From Flavobacteriales bacterium (GTDB lineage: Bacteria > Bacteroidota > Bacteroidia > Flavobacteriales_D > Parvicellaceae), in the NCBI GenBank assembly GCA_026993705.1, contig JALWSJ010000005.1, positions 1-9,736 on the forward strand: a DNA stretch of 9,736 nt, written 5' to 3'. Made by a program: the position numbers and the translations under genes. Below the pieces are notes generated by a model. It did no database searches. It was given only the letters and a program-made list of their open reading frames with translations, and was not told the origin of the DNA. Shown here piece by piece: positions 1 through 6,930 of the stretch; the first letter of the stretch is position 1; each line of letters opens with the position of its first letter.

Positions 1-542
1 AGCAAACGTCTAGGTGTTCCGAAAATAAAATGAGCGGGTCTTCTCAAGGCTTGTACATCTTTATTGATGTTGGTTCCTCCGATAAAAGTATGCGAAAATT
101 GCTTTAGGTTTTTTGAGATGCTCTTAAATTCTTTTTCAATTTGTAGTGCCAATTCACGCGTAGGCACAACCACCAAAACAAATGGATTTCGCTTAAGTTT
201 TAAGTTACGTTGAATCAGGGGAATTAAAAAAGCACCCGTCTTTCCTGTTCCCGTTTGAGCGATGCCTAAGACGTCTCTTTTTTCGAGAATAAATTCAAAA
301 GTTTTATCTTGAATTTCGGTGGGGAAAACATACCCTTTTCGTTTTATATTTTCTTTAAGACGACTGTCTAAAGGTAAATCATCAAAAGAGCGTTGAGCAA
401 TGTAAATATCATTGGGTTCTTTACTGGCTTTACGCACGAGGTCTTTGGGGGTGAGGTTTGACTTGCGAACTTGTTTATTCGTAACTGCACTTACTTTTTT
501 AGCCCCTCTTTTCTTTTGTTTTTTTACTCTTGATTTCGACAT
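1..542 (-). CDS. DEAD-box ATP-dependent RNA helicase, N-terminal part (gene runs off the window)
   Basis: The minus strand reads from an ATG at 542 without a stop to the window edge, giving 180 residues. A Lys/Arg-rich tail (about residues 1-45), common in cold- or ribosome-associated DEAD-box proteins, is followed by the helicase core. Visible motifs are the Q motif (PTEIQ, 74-78, with an upstream Phe53), Walker A motif I (AQTGTGKT, 95-102), motif Ia (PTRELA, 127-132), the GG motif (155-156) and a motif Ib variant, TPRRL (176-180), where most relatives have TPGRL. DEAD, SAT and the second RecA domain lie outside the window. The family unwinds or remodels RNA with ATP, for example in ribosome assembly or mRNA turnover. 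No other Met occurs in the visible reading frame, so 542 is the best start, although a promoter-like box lies only seven bases upstream. The exact subfamily (RhlE or another) cannot be decided from this part. Confidence 0.93.
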   Translation of the reverse strand, partial: MSKSRVKKQKKRGAKKVSAVTNKQVRKSNLTPKDLVRKASKEPNDIYIAQRSFDDLPLDSRLKENIKRKGYVFPTEIQDKTFEFILEKRDVLGIAQTGTGKTGAFLIPLIQRNLKLKRNPFVLVVVPTRELALQIEKEFKSISKNLKQFSHTFIGGTNINKDVQALRRPAHFIFGTPRRL

Positions 543-549
543 ATACTTG

Positions 550-557
550 CAAAGGTA
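550..557 (-). promoter_or_regulatory. Candidate -7 box of the helicase promoter
   Basis: Read on the minus strand the bases are TACCTTTG, an exact match to the Bacteroidetes -7 consensus TAnnTTTG. The ATG of the helicase begins seven bases downstream. Transcription would therefore start at or within a few bases of the start codon, giving a nearly leaderless mRNA. No TTG is found 17-20 bases upstream, so the -33 half is poor; that position falls at the end of the neighbouring MITE. Confidence 0.5.
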
Positions 558-576
558 ATGAATAGATGAATTAACA

Positions 577-752
577 CCTTAAATCCGCAAGTGAAATTCT
601 ATTCCAAAGCCAAACTCCGCATCATTATTGGCAATGCTCGTTTTTCGATACTCACCGTAGCTAATGCTACGCTTGCGTGTCTCAAAACTGTGCTAGACCA
701 ATACTAATGCGTATTTTGACTTTTCATAACGAAACCACTTTCGGATTTAAGG
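577..752. mobile_element. MITE-like element, copy 1 (176 bp)
   Basis: This non-coding element is bounded by terminal inverted repeats of about 17 bp: CCTTAAATCCGCAAGTG at the left and the complement of CCTTAAATCCGAAAGTG at the right, one mismatch. A second copy of exactly the same length lies at 8499-8674 in the opposite orientation. I count about 11 substitutions and no gaps between them. An internal hairpin (CGTAGC, loop TAAT, GCTACG; 656-671) is kept in both copies although the loop differs. There is no open reading frame for a transposase, so it would have to be moved in trans by a related full-length element elsewhere. No clear target duplication is visible at this copy. It separates the divergent helicase and deformylase genes. 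Confidence 0.8.
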
Positions 753-801
753 TGGTACAATGTTTTTGCGAAAAATAGTAGGAAAATTGAATTAAAAATA
801 T

Positions 802-809
802 GATTTTTG
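802..809 (+). promoter_or_regulatory. Weak candidate -7 box for def
   Basis: GATTTTTG matches TAnnTTTG at seven of eight positions and lies about 55 bases before the deformylase ATG. No TTG is found at the right distance upstream. A second seven-of-eight match (TGTTTTTG) is at 761-768. The real promoter should lie in the 111 bases between the MITE and def, but I cannot fix it. Confidence 0.25.
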
Positions 810-863
810 CACGAAATTTTTCCATTGTTGATTGATAATGGGACAGCACAAAAAAGTACAAGA

Positions 864-1448
864 ATGATTTTACCAGTAATAGCATACGGAAGTCCCGTTT
901 TAAGAAGGGAATGTGAAGAATTTGAAGAAGGAGAAGACCTTTCGAAGTTGATAGCCGATATGCACGATACAATGTATAACGCCTCAGGAGTAGGTTTGGC
1001 AGCACCTCAAATAGGTCAGGCTAAGCGTCTTTTTATTGTCGATGCTTCTCCTTTTGGAGAGGAAGAGCCAGAAAATGAAATTGAAGCAAAGAATTTTGAA
1101 ATTCTAAAAGATTTTAAGAAGGTGTTTATCAATCCTATTATAGAGGAAGAATCGGGCAAAGAATGGGCATTTTCTGAAGGGTGTTTAAGTATTCCGGGAA
1201 TCAGAGAAAAAGTTACGCGTAAAAGTGTTGTAAAAATATCTTACTTTGACGAAAATTGGGAATTTAAAGAAGAAACCTATACGGGGATTGCGGCTCGTAT
1301 CATTCAACACGAATACGACCATATAGAAGGGGTTTTATTTACCGATTATCTTTCACCTCTTAAAAAAAGATTGTTGAAGAGGAAATTAAATGATATTACC
1401 AAAGGAAAAGTATCGGTAAATTATCGAATGAAATTTTTGCCTAAATAA
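864..1448 (+). CDS. def: Peptide deformylase
   Basis: The product (194 residues) removes the formyl group from the N-terminal methionine of nascent proteins in the cytoplasm. All three family motifs are intact: motif 1 GVGLAAPQ (42-49), motif 2 EGCLS (105-109) and motif 3 QHEYDH (148-153). Cys107, His149 and His153 should bind the metal, and Glu150 is the catalytic acid/base. The length is normal for type I deformylases of Bacteroidota. The frame stays open upstream to a TTG at 807, but I chose the ATG at 864. Translation from there begins MILPVIAYG, the usual start of this family, and the TTG overlaps a promoter-like box. It is transcribed divergently from the helicase, with a MITE between them. 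The lipoprotein gene downstream begins after 74 bases that contain their own promoter candidate. Confidence 0.97.
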   Translation: MILPVIAYGSPVLRRECEEFEEGEDLSKLIADMHDTMYNASGVGLAAPQIGQAKRLFIVDASPFGEEEPENEIEAKNFEILKDFKKVFINPIIEEESGKEWAFSEGCLSIPGIREKVTRKSVVKISYFDENWEFKEETYTGIAARIIQHEYDHIEGVLFTDYLSPLKKRLLKRKLNDITKGKVSVNYRMKFLPK

Positions 1449-1466
1449 TATTTTTTTCTATCTTTA
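1437..1466 (+). promoter_or_regulatory. Promoter candidate for the lipoprotein pair
   Basis: A TTG (1437-1439) is followed after exactly 19 bases by TATCTTTA (1459-1466). This fits the Bacteroidetes sigma-A pattern TTG-N19-TAnnTTTG with only the last base of the -7 box off. The -33 half overlaps the last codons of def. The start site would be near 1470, leaving a leader of about 50 bases before the ATG at 1523. The two lipoprotein genes may thus be transcribed independently of def. Confidence 0.5.
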
Positions 1467-1522
1467 GAGCGTTGGTGCTATTATAGGTAGCAAAGTGAAG
1501 AGTAAAAAAATAAAAAGTGATT

Positions 1523-2119
1523 ATGAAAATAACGTATATTATATTGTTTTTTAGTGTGTTGGCTGTAAGTTGCGGTGGGTCGGAGAAGAATGAAGAAGGG
1601 CATTACTCTTCCAAAAAAGAGGTGGTGGAAGAGTTAAAAGTTGTAGAAACCAGCCCCGAACAAGAACGTACAGATTATGAAGATTTATTAAAGTTAGACG
1701 AACGCTTAATCAAAAATGATTTAACAATTGACCAAAACGTAGCTCGTCAGTTATATAAAAGTTCAATGGAATTTGCAAAGCATTATCCGAATAGCGAACA
1801 TTTAGAAAAAGCTTTGGATTTTGCAGCTAAAGGAGCAGAAAACATAGGAGATTATGAAGAAGCGGTTGTCATTTATCATCAATTGATAAACGATATACCG
1901 GAGTCTAATCGTACGCCTGTTTATATGTACAACAAAGGAAAGATTTTAGAAGAAAAAATAAACAAAAAAGACGCAGCTAAAGTGGCGTATAAAGAGTTGA
2001 TAAAAAGATACCCTAGAAATCCATTATCTAAAAGTATGAAGTCTTACCTTCGTAACGGTTTGATAGATATGACGAAGGAAGAAAAGATAAAATTTCTGCA
2101 AGAACATAATCAAGAGTAA
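1523..2119 (+). CDS. Lipoprotein with TPR-like helices (first of a tandem pair)
   Basis: The protein has 198 residues. It starts with a short positively charged N-terminus, a hydrophobic stretch (about 4-15) and a lipobox ending LAVSC with Cys17, so it should be a lipid-anchored envelope protein. A charged linker (18-50) follows. Then come helical segments of TPR character: FAKHYPNS, YEEAVVIYHQLI and YKELIKRYP, the typical spacing of outer-membrane TPR lipoproteins such as BamD/YbgF-like proteins. The C-terminal two thirds align without gaps to the next gene over about 120 residues, sharing YNKGK, LE.K and YKELI..YP. I start at the ATG at 1523; a GTG six bases earlier is possible but less likely. 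The exact function is unknown; BamD itself is longer, so I do not assign that role. Confidence 0.85.
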   Translation: MKITYIILFFSVLAVSCGGSEKNEEGHYSSKKEVVEELKVVETSPEQERTDYEDLLKLDERLIKNDLTIDQNVARQLYKSSMEFAKHYPNSEHLEKALDFAAKGAENIGDYEEAVVIYHQLINDIPESNRTPVYMYNKGKILEEKINKKDAAKVAYKELIKRYPRNPLSKSMKSYLRNGLIDMTKEEKIKFLQEHNQE

Positions 2120-2129
2120 AATAATTTGA

Positions 2130-2648
2130 ATGTTTAATTCAAGAATAAAAAAAAGCATACCCATAAAGTTTTCAGGTATGCTGTTTTTTTTGTTCCTAAC
2201 CTTAGGCATACAAAGTTGTAGTATTCACGAAAAAAGGGTGCAAACCGAAGAACAAGCTCTATCCGCCCTAGCAAAATTAGAGCAAAATTTAGTGCATGAA
2301 GATTTAAGCTTAAACACTGAAAATGCACTATTATTACAAGAAAAATCAAAGCTATTTCTTACGAAATATCCCAATAGCAAGCATAGGGAACAGGTACTTG
2401 TTTATATTGCAAAAACAAGTGACGGACTCAACCAAAATAAGTTGACAATACAAACCCTCAATCAGTTGATACATGAATATCCTCATTCAGAACAAGCACC
2501 ATTGTACTACTATAACAAAGGAAAGGTGTTGGAAGATAAATTGAAACAAAAAAAAGAAGCCATAGTTGTCTATAAGGAGTTGATACAACAATATCCCGAA
2601 TCAAAAATAGCCCAAGAAATAAAGCAATATTTGAAGTATATAGAGTAG
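2130..2648 (+). CDS. Lipoprotein with TPR-like helices (second of a tandem pair)
   Basis: This 172-residue protein begins 10 bases after the stop of its paralog and is surely co-transcribed with it. The N-terminus carries Arg5, Lys7, Lys8 and Lys13, then a hydrophobic run (17-27) and Cys30 in GIQSC, an acceptable lipobox for Bacteroidota with Gln at the -2 position. The ATG at codon 17 would lose the positive region, so the first ATG is preferred. TPR-like helices follow from about residue 46: FLTKYPNSKH, LTIQTLNQLIHEYPHSEQAP and AIVVYKELIQQYPESK. Compared with its neighbour the linker after the Cys is shorter and the C-terminal tail is missing about 20 residues. Downstream, the structured repeat begins at the stop codon. 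The role is probably envelope scaffolding, but this is inferred only from fold and anchoring. Confidence 0.82.
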   Translation: MFNSRIKKSIPIKFSGMLFFLFLTLGIQSCSIHEKRVQTEEQALSALAKLEQNLVHEDLSLNTENALLLQEKSKLFLTKYPNSKHREQVLVYIAKTSDGLNQNKLTIQTLNQLIHEYPHSEQAPLYYYNKGKVLEDKLKQKKEAIVVYKELIQQYPESKIAQEIKQYLKYIE

Positions 2649-3300
2649 GGCGTTCCCTCTTTTTGACCAAACAACATATCGCTGTCGCTAAACGTTGTTT
2701 AGCCAAAAAGAGGTCGGGCTATCCGCTATATCTTTTGCCCTCCAAAAGGAGGGAGGGCAAAAGGATGCCGCTTCTATCCCTAACGCGAGTAAAATTAGCG
2801 GATAGAAAGTGAATTTTTGGTTTCTTAGACGATGAATAAAAATTTTGCATAGCACTAGCTATGGAAAATTTTTATGAAGAGGTTATTTACAGTTTGTGTA
2901 TAAAAGTGAATTTAGATTATTTTCTTTTCAATCTAGGCATTTTTAAGAAGCATAGCTCAAGCTATGGTTCGCAAAAATAACGACGAGTGAAATGAAAAGA
3001 ACTAATTTTTAACTTATAAACAAGCTGTAATTAACTTCTACTAAGAATAAGGAGTCAAAAAACGCTTTATACCGTCTATTTTGTTCGTGTTAGGGATTCC
3101 AACTAACGTAAAATACAACATTGAAAATCAATGAATTATGAATTTGCCTAAATTTTTACGTTAGCTCAAAAAACTCAACTGTTTTTCACAGTCGCTTAAT
3201 GATCCCTAGCGTGTGTATAATAAGCAATAAGAAAATGAGTTTTAGTTTCTTTAGACGATGAAAAAAATCTTTGCATAGCCGACTATGTAAAACAATTTCG
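2648..3300 (+). repeat. Modular structured repeat, copy A (long form)
   Basis: This gene-free stretch starts at the last base of the lipoprotein stop codon. In order it holds GGGCGTTCCC; stem 1 (2656-2665 with 2704-2713, 10 bp, plus an inner AAACAAC/GTTGTTT pairing); the linker TCGGGCTATCC; stem 2 (2732-2743 with 2752-2763, 12 bp); the linker GGATGCCG; and a closing stem (2777-2804 with 3070-3096, bulged). The closing stem encloses a hairpin (2838-2873) and a long hairpin (2878-3039). Then follow CTAACG arms (3103-3113/3154-3164) and a second tail module (3201-3300) with ATCCCTAGCG, TTTAGACGATG and a degenerate hairpin. The linkers recur in copy B (8154-8493), while the stems change sequence but keep pairing. 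I see no coding sequence. It may be a structured RNA, a 3' UTR element or a REP-like mobile repeat. Confidence 0.75.
2878..3039. repeat. Long imperfect hairpin of about 160 bases inside copy A
   Basis: The outer arms 2882-2903 and 3014-3035 are complementary at 19 of 22 positions plus one G-T pair, and the pairing extends four more bases outward. Further in, TTCTTTTCA (2922-2930) pairs with 2993-3001, and ATTTTT (2939-2944) with 2973-2978. The tip GAAGCATAGC, loop TCAA, GCTATGGTTC (2947-2970) is the same hairpin core seen elsewhere in these repeats. Copy B has only a short TAAAG/CTTTA hairpin (8389-8410) at this position, so this is an expansion or an insertion specific to copy A. Confidence 0.7.
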
Positions 3301-3353
3301 CATTAAATATTCAAACTTTAAACAACTTGAATATATGGTGTAATATATTTTAT

Positions 3354-3361
3354 TACTTTTG
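3354..3361 (+). promoter_or_regulatory. Candidate -7 box of the dehydrogenase-nhaD-exb operon promoter
   Basis: TACTTTTG is an exact match to TAnnTTTG, with an expected start near 3366 and a leader of about 55 bases. No TTG lies at the ideal 17-20 base distance; one at 3327-3329 is 24 bases away. An inverted repeat ATATTCAA (3307-3314) / TTGAATAT (3327-3334) sits just upstream, where a regulator could act. Confidence 0.5.
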
Positions 3362-3420
3362 TCCGTATTTAGGCTACGTCCCATAGAAAAAACTTCAACA
3401 AGGTAAAAACAGGAATTAAG

Positions 3421-4650
3421 ATGAAGGAATTATTAGAAAAATTTGAAAACAAACAACCAGAAATTGTTTTTGAATGGAAAGACCCCGAAACCGAAGCAAT
3501 AGGTTGGGTCGTGATTAACTCATTAAGAGGAGGAGCGGCCGGCGGAGGAACGAGAATGCGTGTAGGTTTGGACAAAAGAGAAGTAGAGTCTTTAGCAAAG
3601 ACAATGGAAGTTAAATTTACCGTTTCAGGTCCAGCCATCGGAGGAGCAAAATCAGGAATCAATTTCGATCCCAATGACCCGCGTAAAGAAGGGGTTTTGA
3701 GAAGATGGTATAAAGCCGTAACTCCGTTATTGAAATTCTATTATGGAACAGGTGGCGATTTGAACGTAGATGAAATTCACGAAGTGATTCCGATTACAGA
3801 AGACTGTGGTGTTTGGCATCCGCAAGAAGGTGTTTTCAATGGACACTTTCAACCAAGAGAAGCACAAAAAATTAATCGTATAGGACAGCTTCGTCAGGGA
3901 GTAATCAAAGTTATAGAAGACGAAAAATACAGTCCTAAAATAGAAAATAAATATGTTGTAGCCGATATGATAACAGGATTTGGTGTAGCTGAATCGGTCA
4001 AGCATTATTATGATATTTACGGCGGAGAACTCAAAGGAAAAAAAGTAGTCGTTCAAGGTTGGGGGAACGTAGGTTCTGCCGCTGCTTATTATTTAGCCCA
4101 ACAAGGAGCTAAAATAGTCGGAATAATTGATATAGCAGGAGGATTAATCAACGAAGAAGGATTTTCTTTTGATGAGGTAAGAGATTTATTTCTAAACAAG
4201 AAAGGAAATAAACTCAACGCCGAGAATATGCTTCCTTTTTCAGAAGTGAATGAAAAGATTTGGGACGTAGAAGCAGAGATATTTTTACCCTGTGCCGCAT
4301 CCAGATTGGTTACCAAAGATCAAGTAGATAGAATGATTAAATCCGGAGTGGAAGTTATTGCCGCCGGAGCTAACGTTCCATTTGCCGACCCAGAAATTTT
4401 CTTTGGAGAAATAGCTGACCATGCAGATAATCATGTTAGCGTTATCCCTGATTTTATTTCAAACTGTGGTATGGCAAGAGTTTTTGCTTATCTAATGGCA
4501 AACGATTTAAAAAAAATCACCGACCAAGGAATCTTTGATGACACGTCATCAACAATAAGAGAAGCTTTACAAAAAGCGCATAAAGTTAACAGTGCTAAAA
4601 CAAAGATTGCCAAAACAGCCTTTGAAATAGCTTTGAAAGAACTTGTTTAA
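3421..4650 (+). CDS. Glu/Leu/Phe/Val dehydrogenase family protein
   Basis: This 409-residue enzyme belongs to the NAD(P)-linked amino-acid dehydrogenases, which reversibly deaminate an amino acid to a 2-oxo acid and ammonia in the cytoplasm. The N-terminal substrate domain contains the Gly-rich segment GGAAGGGTRM (37-46), Lys65 in MEVKF, the catalytic Lys77 in GGAKSG and the catalytic Asp113 in GGDLN. The Rossmann domain has GWGNVG (213-218). Asp237 at the end of the second strand favours NAD over NADP. GANVP (316-320) is also conserved. Aligned to clostridial glutamate dehydrogenase, the Lys that binds the glutamate side-chain carboxylate is replaced by Gly, so glutamate is not assured and a hydrophobic amino acid is possible. 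The start is supported by AGGAAT about ten bases upstream. It heads the co-directional block; nhaD begins 40 bases after its stop. Confidence 0.93.
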   Translation: MKELLEKFENKQPEIVFEWKDPETEAIGWVVINSLRGGAAGGGTRMRVGLDKREVESLAKTMEVKFTVSGPAIGGAKSGINFDPNDPRKEGVLRRWYKAVTPLLKFYYGTGGDLNVDEIHEVIPITEDCGVWHPQEGVFNGHFQPREAQKINRIGQLRQGVIKVIEDEKYSPKIENKYVVADMITGFGVAESVKHYYDIYGGELKGKKVVVQGWGNVGSAAAYYLAQQGAKIVGIIDIAGGLINEEGFSFDEVRDLFLNKKGNKLNAENMLPFSEVNEKIWDVEAEIFLPCAASRLVTKDQVDRMIKSGVEVIAAGANVPFADPEIFFGEIADHADNHVSVIPDFISNCGMARVFAYLMANDLKKITDQGIFDDTSSTIREALQKAHKVNSAKTKIAKTAFEIALKELV

Positions 4651-4690
4651 CTCATTATATAATTAAAAGCAAAAAAGAAAAAAGTAAGTA

Positions 4691-6160
4691 ATGGAAATTT
4701 TTATAGTAATCATTTTTGTTCTAGGATATATAGGAATAGCTCTGGAACACTCAATACATATCGATAAAGCATCATCTGCACTGTTGATAGGAATGCTCTG
4801 TTGGACAATCTATGCCCTTAACCCTGCACAGTTCCTACAAATTGACGAACATAAGCCTATTACAGAAATTGTAGAAGAAGCTCATCATCAAGAAAATATA
4901 GAACCACAAACGAAAAATGTCGTTCATTTTTTTGAAGAACAGTTGTTTAAAAAACAATTAGAACATGACGACACATCTATCGAAGCATCAGAAACACACG
5001 AATATGTAAGACATTATATCGAACACGGATTATCACATCATCTTTATGATATTGCAGGTATTCTATTCTTCCTATTGGGAGCAATGACTATCGTAGAATT
5101 GGTCGATGCTCATGATGGTTTTTCTGTTATTACTAATAAGATAACAACAACCAATACAGCAAAACTTCTTTGGATTGTTACGTTTATCACTTTTTTCTTT
5201 TCGGCAGCACTAGATAACTTAACCACCTCTATCGTTATGATATCCGTACTACGAAAGCTTATCTCTGACCAGAAAACAAGATGGTATTTTGCGGGGTTTG
5301 TCATCATAGCTGCTAACGCAGGAGGAGCATGGTCGCCGATTGGGGATGTTACCACTACTATGCTTTGGATAGGGAAGCAATTACCGGACACCTTAGATAT
5401 TATAGAGTCTATCTTTATACCTGCATTATTAACAGTTGTTGTTCCATTGCTTTTCGCAACCTTTTTCTTTAAGGGTAAAATCGAACGTCCGGTTGTGGAT
5501 ACTTCTTCGACAGGAAATCATCCTTCTGCAGTATTGACTAATGGCGAGAAAACATTTTTCTTTGTTATCGGTTTGTTGGGCTTAGTCTTTGTTCCTGTAT
5601 TCAAGACCATAACACATTTACCTCCATTTATGGGAATGATGTTGAGTTTAGGTGTCATTTGGGCAATTACCGAATTGGTGCACAAAAAACGACCGGCAGA
5701 GGAAAAAAGAGAGTTCTCTCCATTAAGAATACTTCAAAAAATAGATACGGCGAGCGTACTATTTTTCTTAGGAATTTTGTTAGCGGTAGCAGCCCTACAA
5801 GAAGTAGGTCATTTAGCTAAAATGGCTCATATGTTAGACGTATCTTTTGGTGGTAATATCTATGCAATCAATATTGCCATTGGTTTCTTATCTGCCATAG
5901 TGGATAACGTTCCTCTGGTAGCAGCAGCACAAGGAATGTATGCAATAGAGCCTGAGGGAGTTTTTGCTATGAGCGGAACTTTTTGGAAGTTTTTAGCGTA
6001 CTGTGCCGGCACAGGTGGTAGTTCTTTAATTATCGGTAGTGCGGCAGGAGTAGCCGTAATGGGATTAGAAAAGATACCTTTTGGGTGGTATATGAAAAAA
6101 ATAAGTTTGTTGGCCGTTGCAGGGTATTTGGCAGGAGCTTTTGTTTTTTACATATCTTAA
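4691..6160 (+). CDS. nhaD: Na+/H+ antiporter, NhaD family
   Basis: The 489-residue membrane protein belongs to the NhaD/ArsB ion-transporter superfamily and should export Na+ (and perhaps Li+) in exchange for H+ across the inner membrane. Many hydrophobic segments are visible, including about 2-18, 28-48, 118-138, 158-186, 200-212, 240-260, 286-304, 312-330, 354-370, 388-404, 432-456 and 470-487. The conserved ion-path signatures are present: DNLTTS with Asp175, NAGGAWSPIGDVTTT with Asp219, and DNVPLVAAAQ with Asp405. Between the second and third segments lies a hydrophilic loop (about 52-117) rich in His and Glu, with some ten His, which seems long for the family. The gene follows the dehydrogenase by 40 bases and precedes exbB by 20. 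Confidence 0.94.
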   Translation: MEIFIVIIFVLGYIGIALEHSIHIDKASSALLIGMLCWTIYALNPAQFLQIDEHKPITEIVEEAHHQENIEPQTKNVVHFFEEQLFKKQLEHDDTSIEASETHEYVRHYIEHGLSHHLYDIAGILFFLLGAMTIVELVDAHDGFSVITNKITTTNTAKLLWIVTFITFFFSAALDNLTTSIVMISVLRKLISDQKTRWYFAGFVIIAANAGGAWSPIGDVTTTMLWIGKQLPDTLDIIESIFIPALLTVVVPLLFATFFFKGKIERPVVDTSSTGNHPSAVLTNGEKTFFFVIGLLGLVFVPVFKTITHLPPFMGMMLSLGVIWAITELVHKKRPAEEKREFSPLRILQKIDTASVLFFLGILLAVAALQEVGHLAKMAHMLDVSFGGNIYAINIAIGFLSAIVDNVPLVAAAQGMYAIEPEGVFAMSGTFWKFLAYCAGTGGSSLIIGSAAGVAVMGLEKIPFGWYMKKISLLAVAGYLAGAFVFYIS

Positions 6161-6180
6161 CAATTATTATAAATTAAATT

Positions 6181-6900
6181 ATGAATTTAAATACATTAAT
6201 GAATACCATTCAACTAACGGTTGAAGAAGGTGCAGAAGCAGTAAATAACGTAGGTGTTGGTGTAGGTGCAGAAGCTATTGAACAGCAAACGATAATGGAT
6301 GTAATTATAGACAGTTGGTATATAATGGGACCTTTAGCTATCTGTTCTATATTAGCGGTTTATATTTTTATCGAACGTTTTCTAACCATAAAACGAGCGT
6401 TAAACGAGGAGCGTGACTTTATGCATAAAATTAAAGAGTACGTAAATGAAGGTAAGTTAGATGCAGCCAAACAATTATGTGCATCAACCGATAATCCCGT
6501 AGCCAGAATGGTAGAAAAAGGAATAGCTAATATTGGAAGAAAATCATTAAAAGATATACATGCCGCTATTGAAAACGTAGCTAAAATGGAAATTTACCGG
6601 TTAGAAGCACGTTTGTCAATACTGGCAACCATTGCAGGCGTTGCCCCGATGATTGGATTTTTGGGAACGGTATTGGGAATGATGGATACTTTTGGTAAAA
6701 TGAGAACCGAAGGAGTAGAAATTCAAAGTCTTTCAGGAGGGATTAACGAAGCCATGGTGACAACTGTTGGCGGTTTAGTTGTTGGAATTATTGCTTATGT
6801 TGCTTACAACTATTTGATTAGTAAGGTAGAGAAAGTAATCCAACGAATGGAAGGAAGTTCTATGGAGTTCATGGAAATACTTGATGCTCCAAGTAACTAA
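6181..6900 (+). CDS. exbB: MotA/TolQ/ExbB proton-channel protein
   Basis: The 239-residue product has the three-helix plan of ExbB/TolQ. An N-terminal, probably periplasmic, segment (1-45) is followed by the first membrane helix (about 46-66) ending in IFIERF, a large cytoplasmic domain (about 70-145), and helices two and three (about 147-168 and 192-213). The pore Thr residues expected of ExbB are present in GFLGTVLGM (Thr163) and AMVTTVGGLVVGI (Thr194/195). With ExbD it would form the inner-membrane proton channel that energises TonB. It begins 20 bases after nhaD and ends 30 bases before exbD. The start at 6181 gives the usual flavobacterial extension; the ATG at 6199 is an alternative. 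TolQ is not fully excluded, but the TonB-like gene nearby favours ExbB. Confidence 0.93.
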   Translation: MNLNTLMNTIQLTVEEGAEAVNNVGVGVGAEAIEQQTIMDVIIDSWYIMGPLAICSILAVYIFIERFLTIKRALNEERDFMHKIKEYVNEGKLDAAKQLCASTDNPVARMVEKGIANIGRKSLKDIHAAIENVAKMEIYRLEARLSILATIAGVAPMIGFLGTVLGMMDTFGKMRTEGVEIQSLSGGINEAMVTTVGGLVVGIIAYVAYNYLISKVEKVIQRMEGSSMEFMEILDAPSN

Positions 6901-6930
6901 TTAAGTTTATCTTTTAATTGATTTTGCTCT

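Noticed and set aside
577..752. The MITE as a tRNA, riboswitch or small RNA gene
   Set aside because: Terminal inverted repeats and a second inverted copy with a target duplication explain it better; no tRNA-like fold is seen.
807..863. TTG start giving a deformylase longer by 19 residues
   Set aside because: The product from the ATG at 864 starts exactly as family members do, the added residues have no family similarity, and the TTG overlaps a promoter-like box.
724..1005. Minus-strand frame of 93 codons upstream of the helicase
   Set aside because: It overlaps the MITE end and the start of def in antisense and has no domain or start signal.
2656..2713. Intrinsic terminator after the second lipoprotein
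   Set aside because: The stem is good, but no T tract follows it (the sequence continues TCGGGC), so I keep it only as stem 1 of the repeat.
2648..3300. Integron attC site suggested by CCCTAAC and GTTAGGG arms
   Set aside because: The arms do not fit RYYYAAC and GTTRRRY, and no integrase or cassette array is visible.
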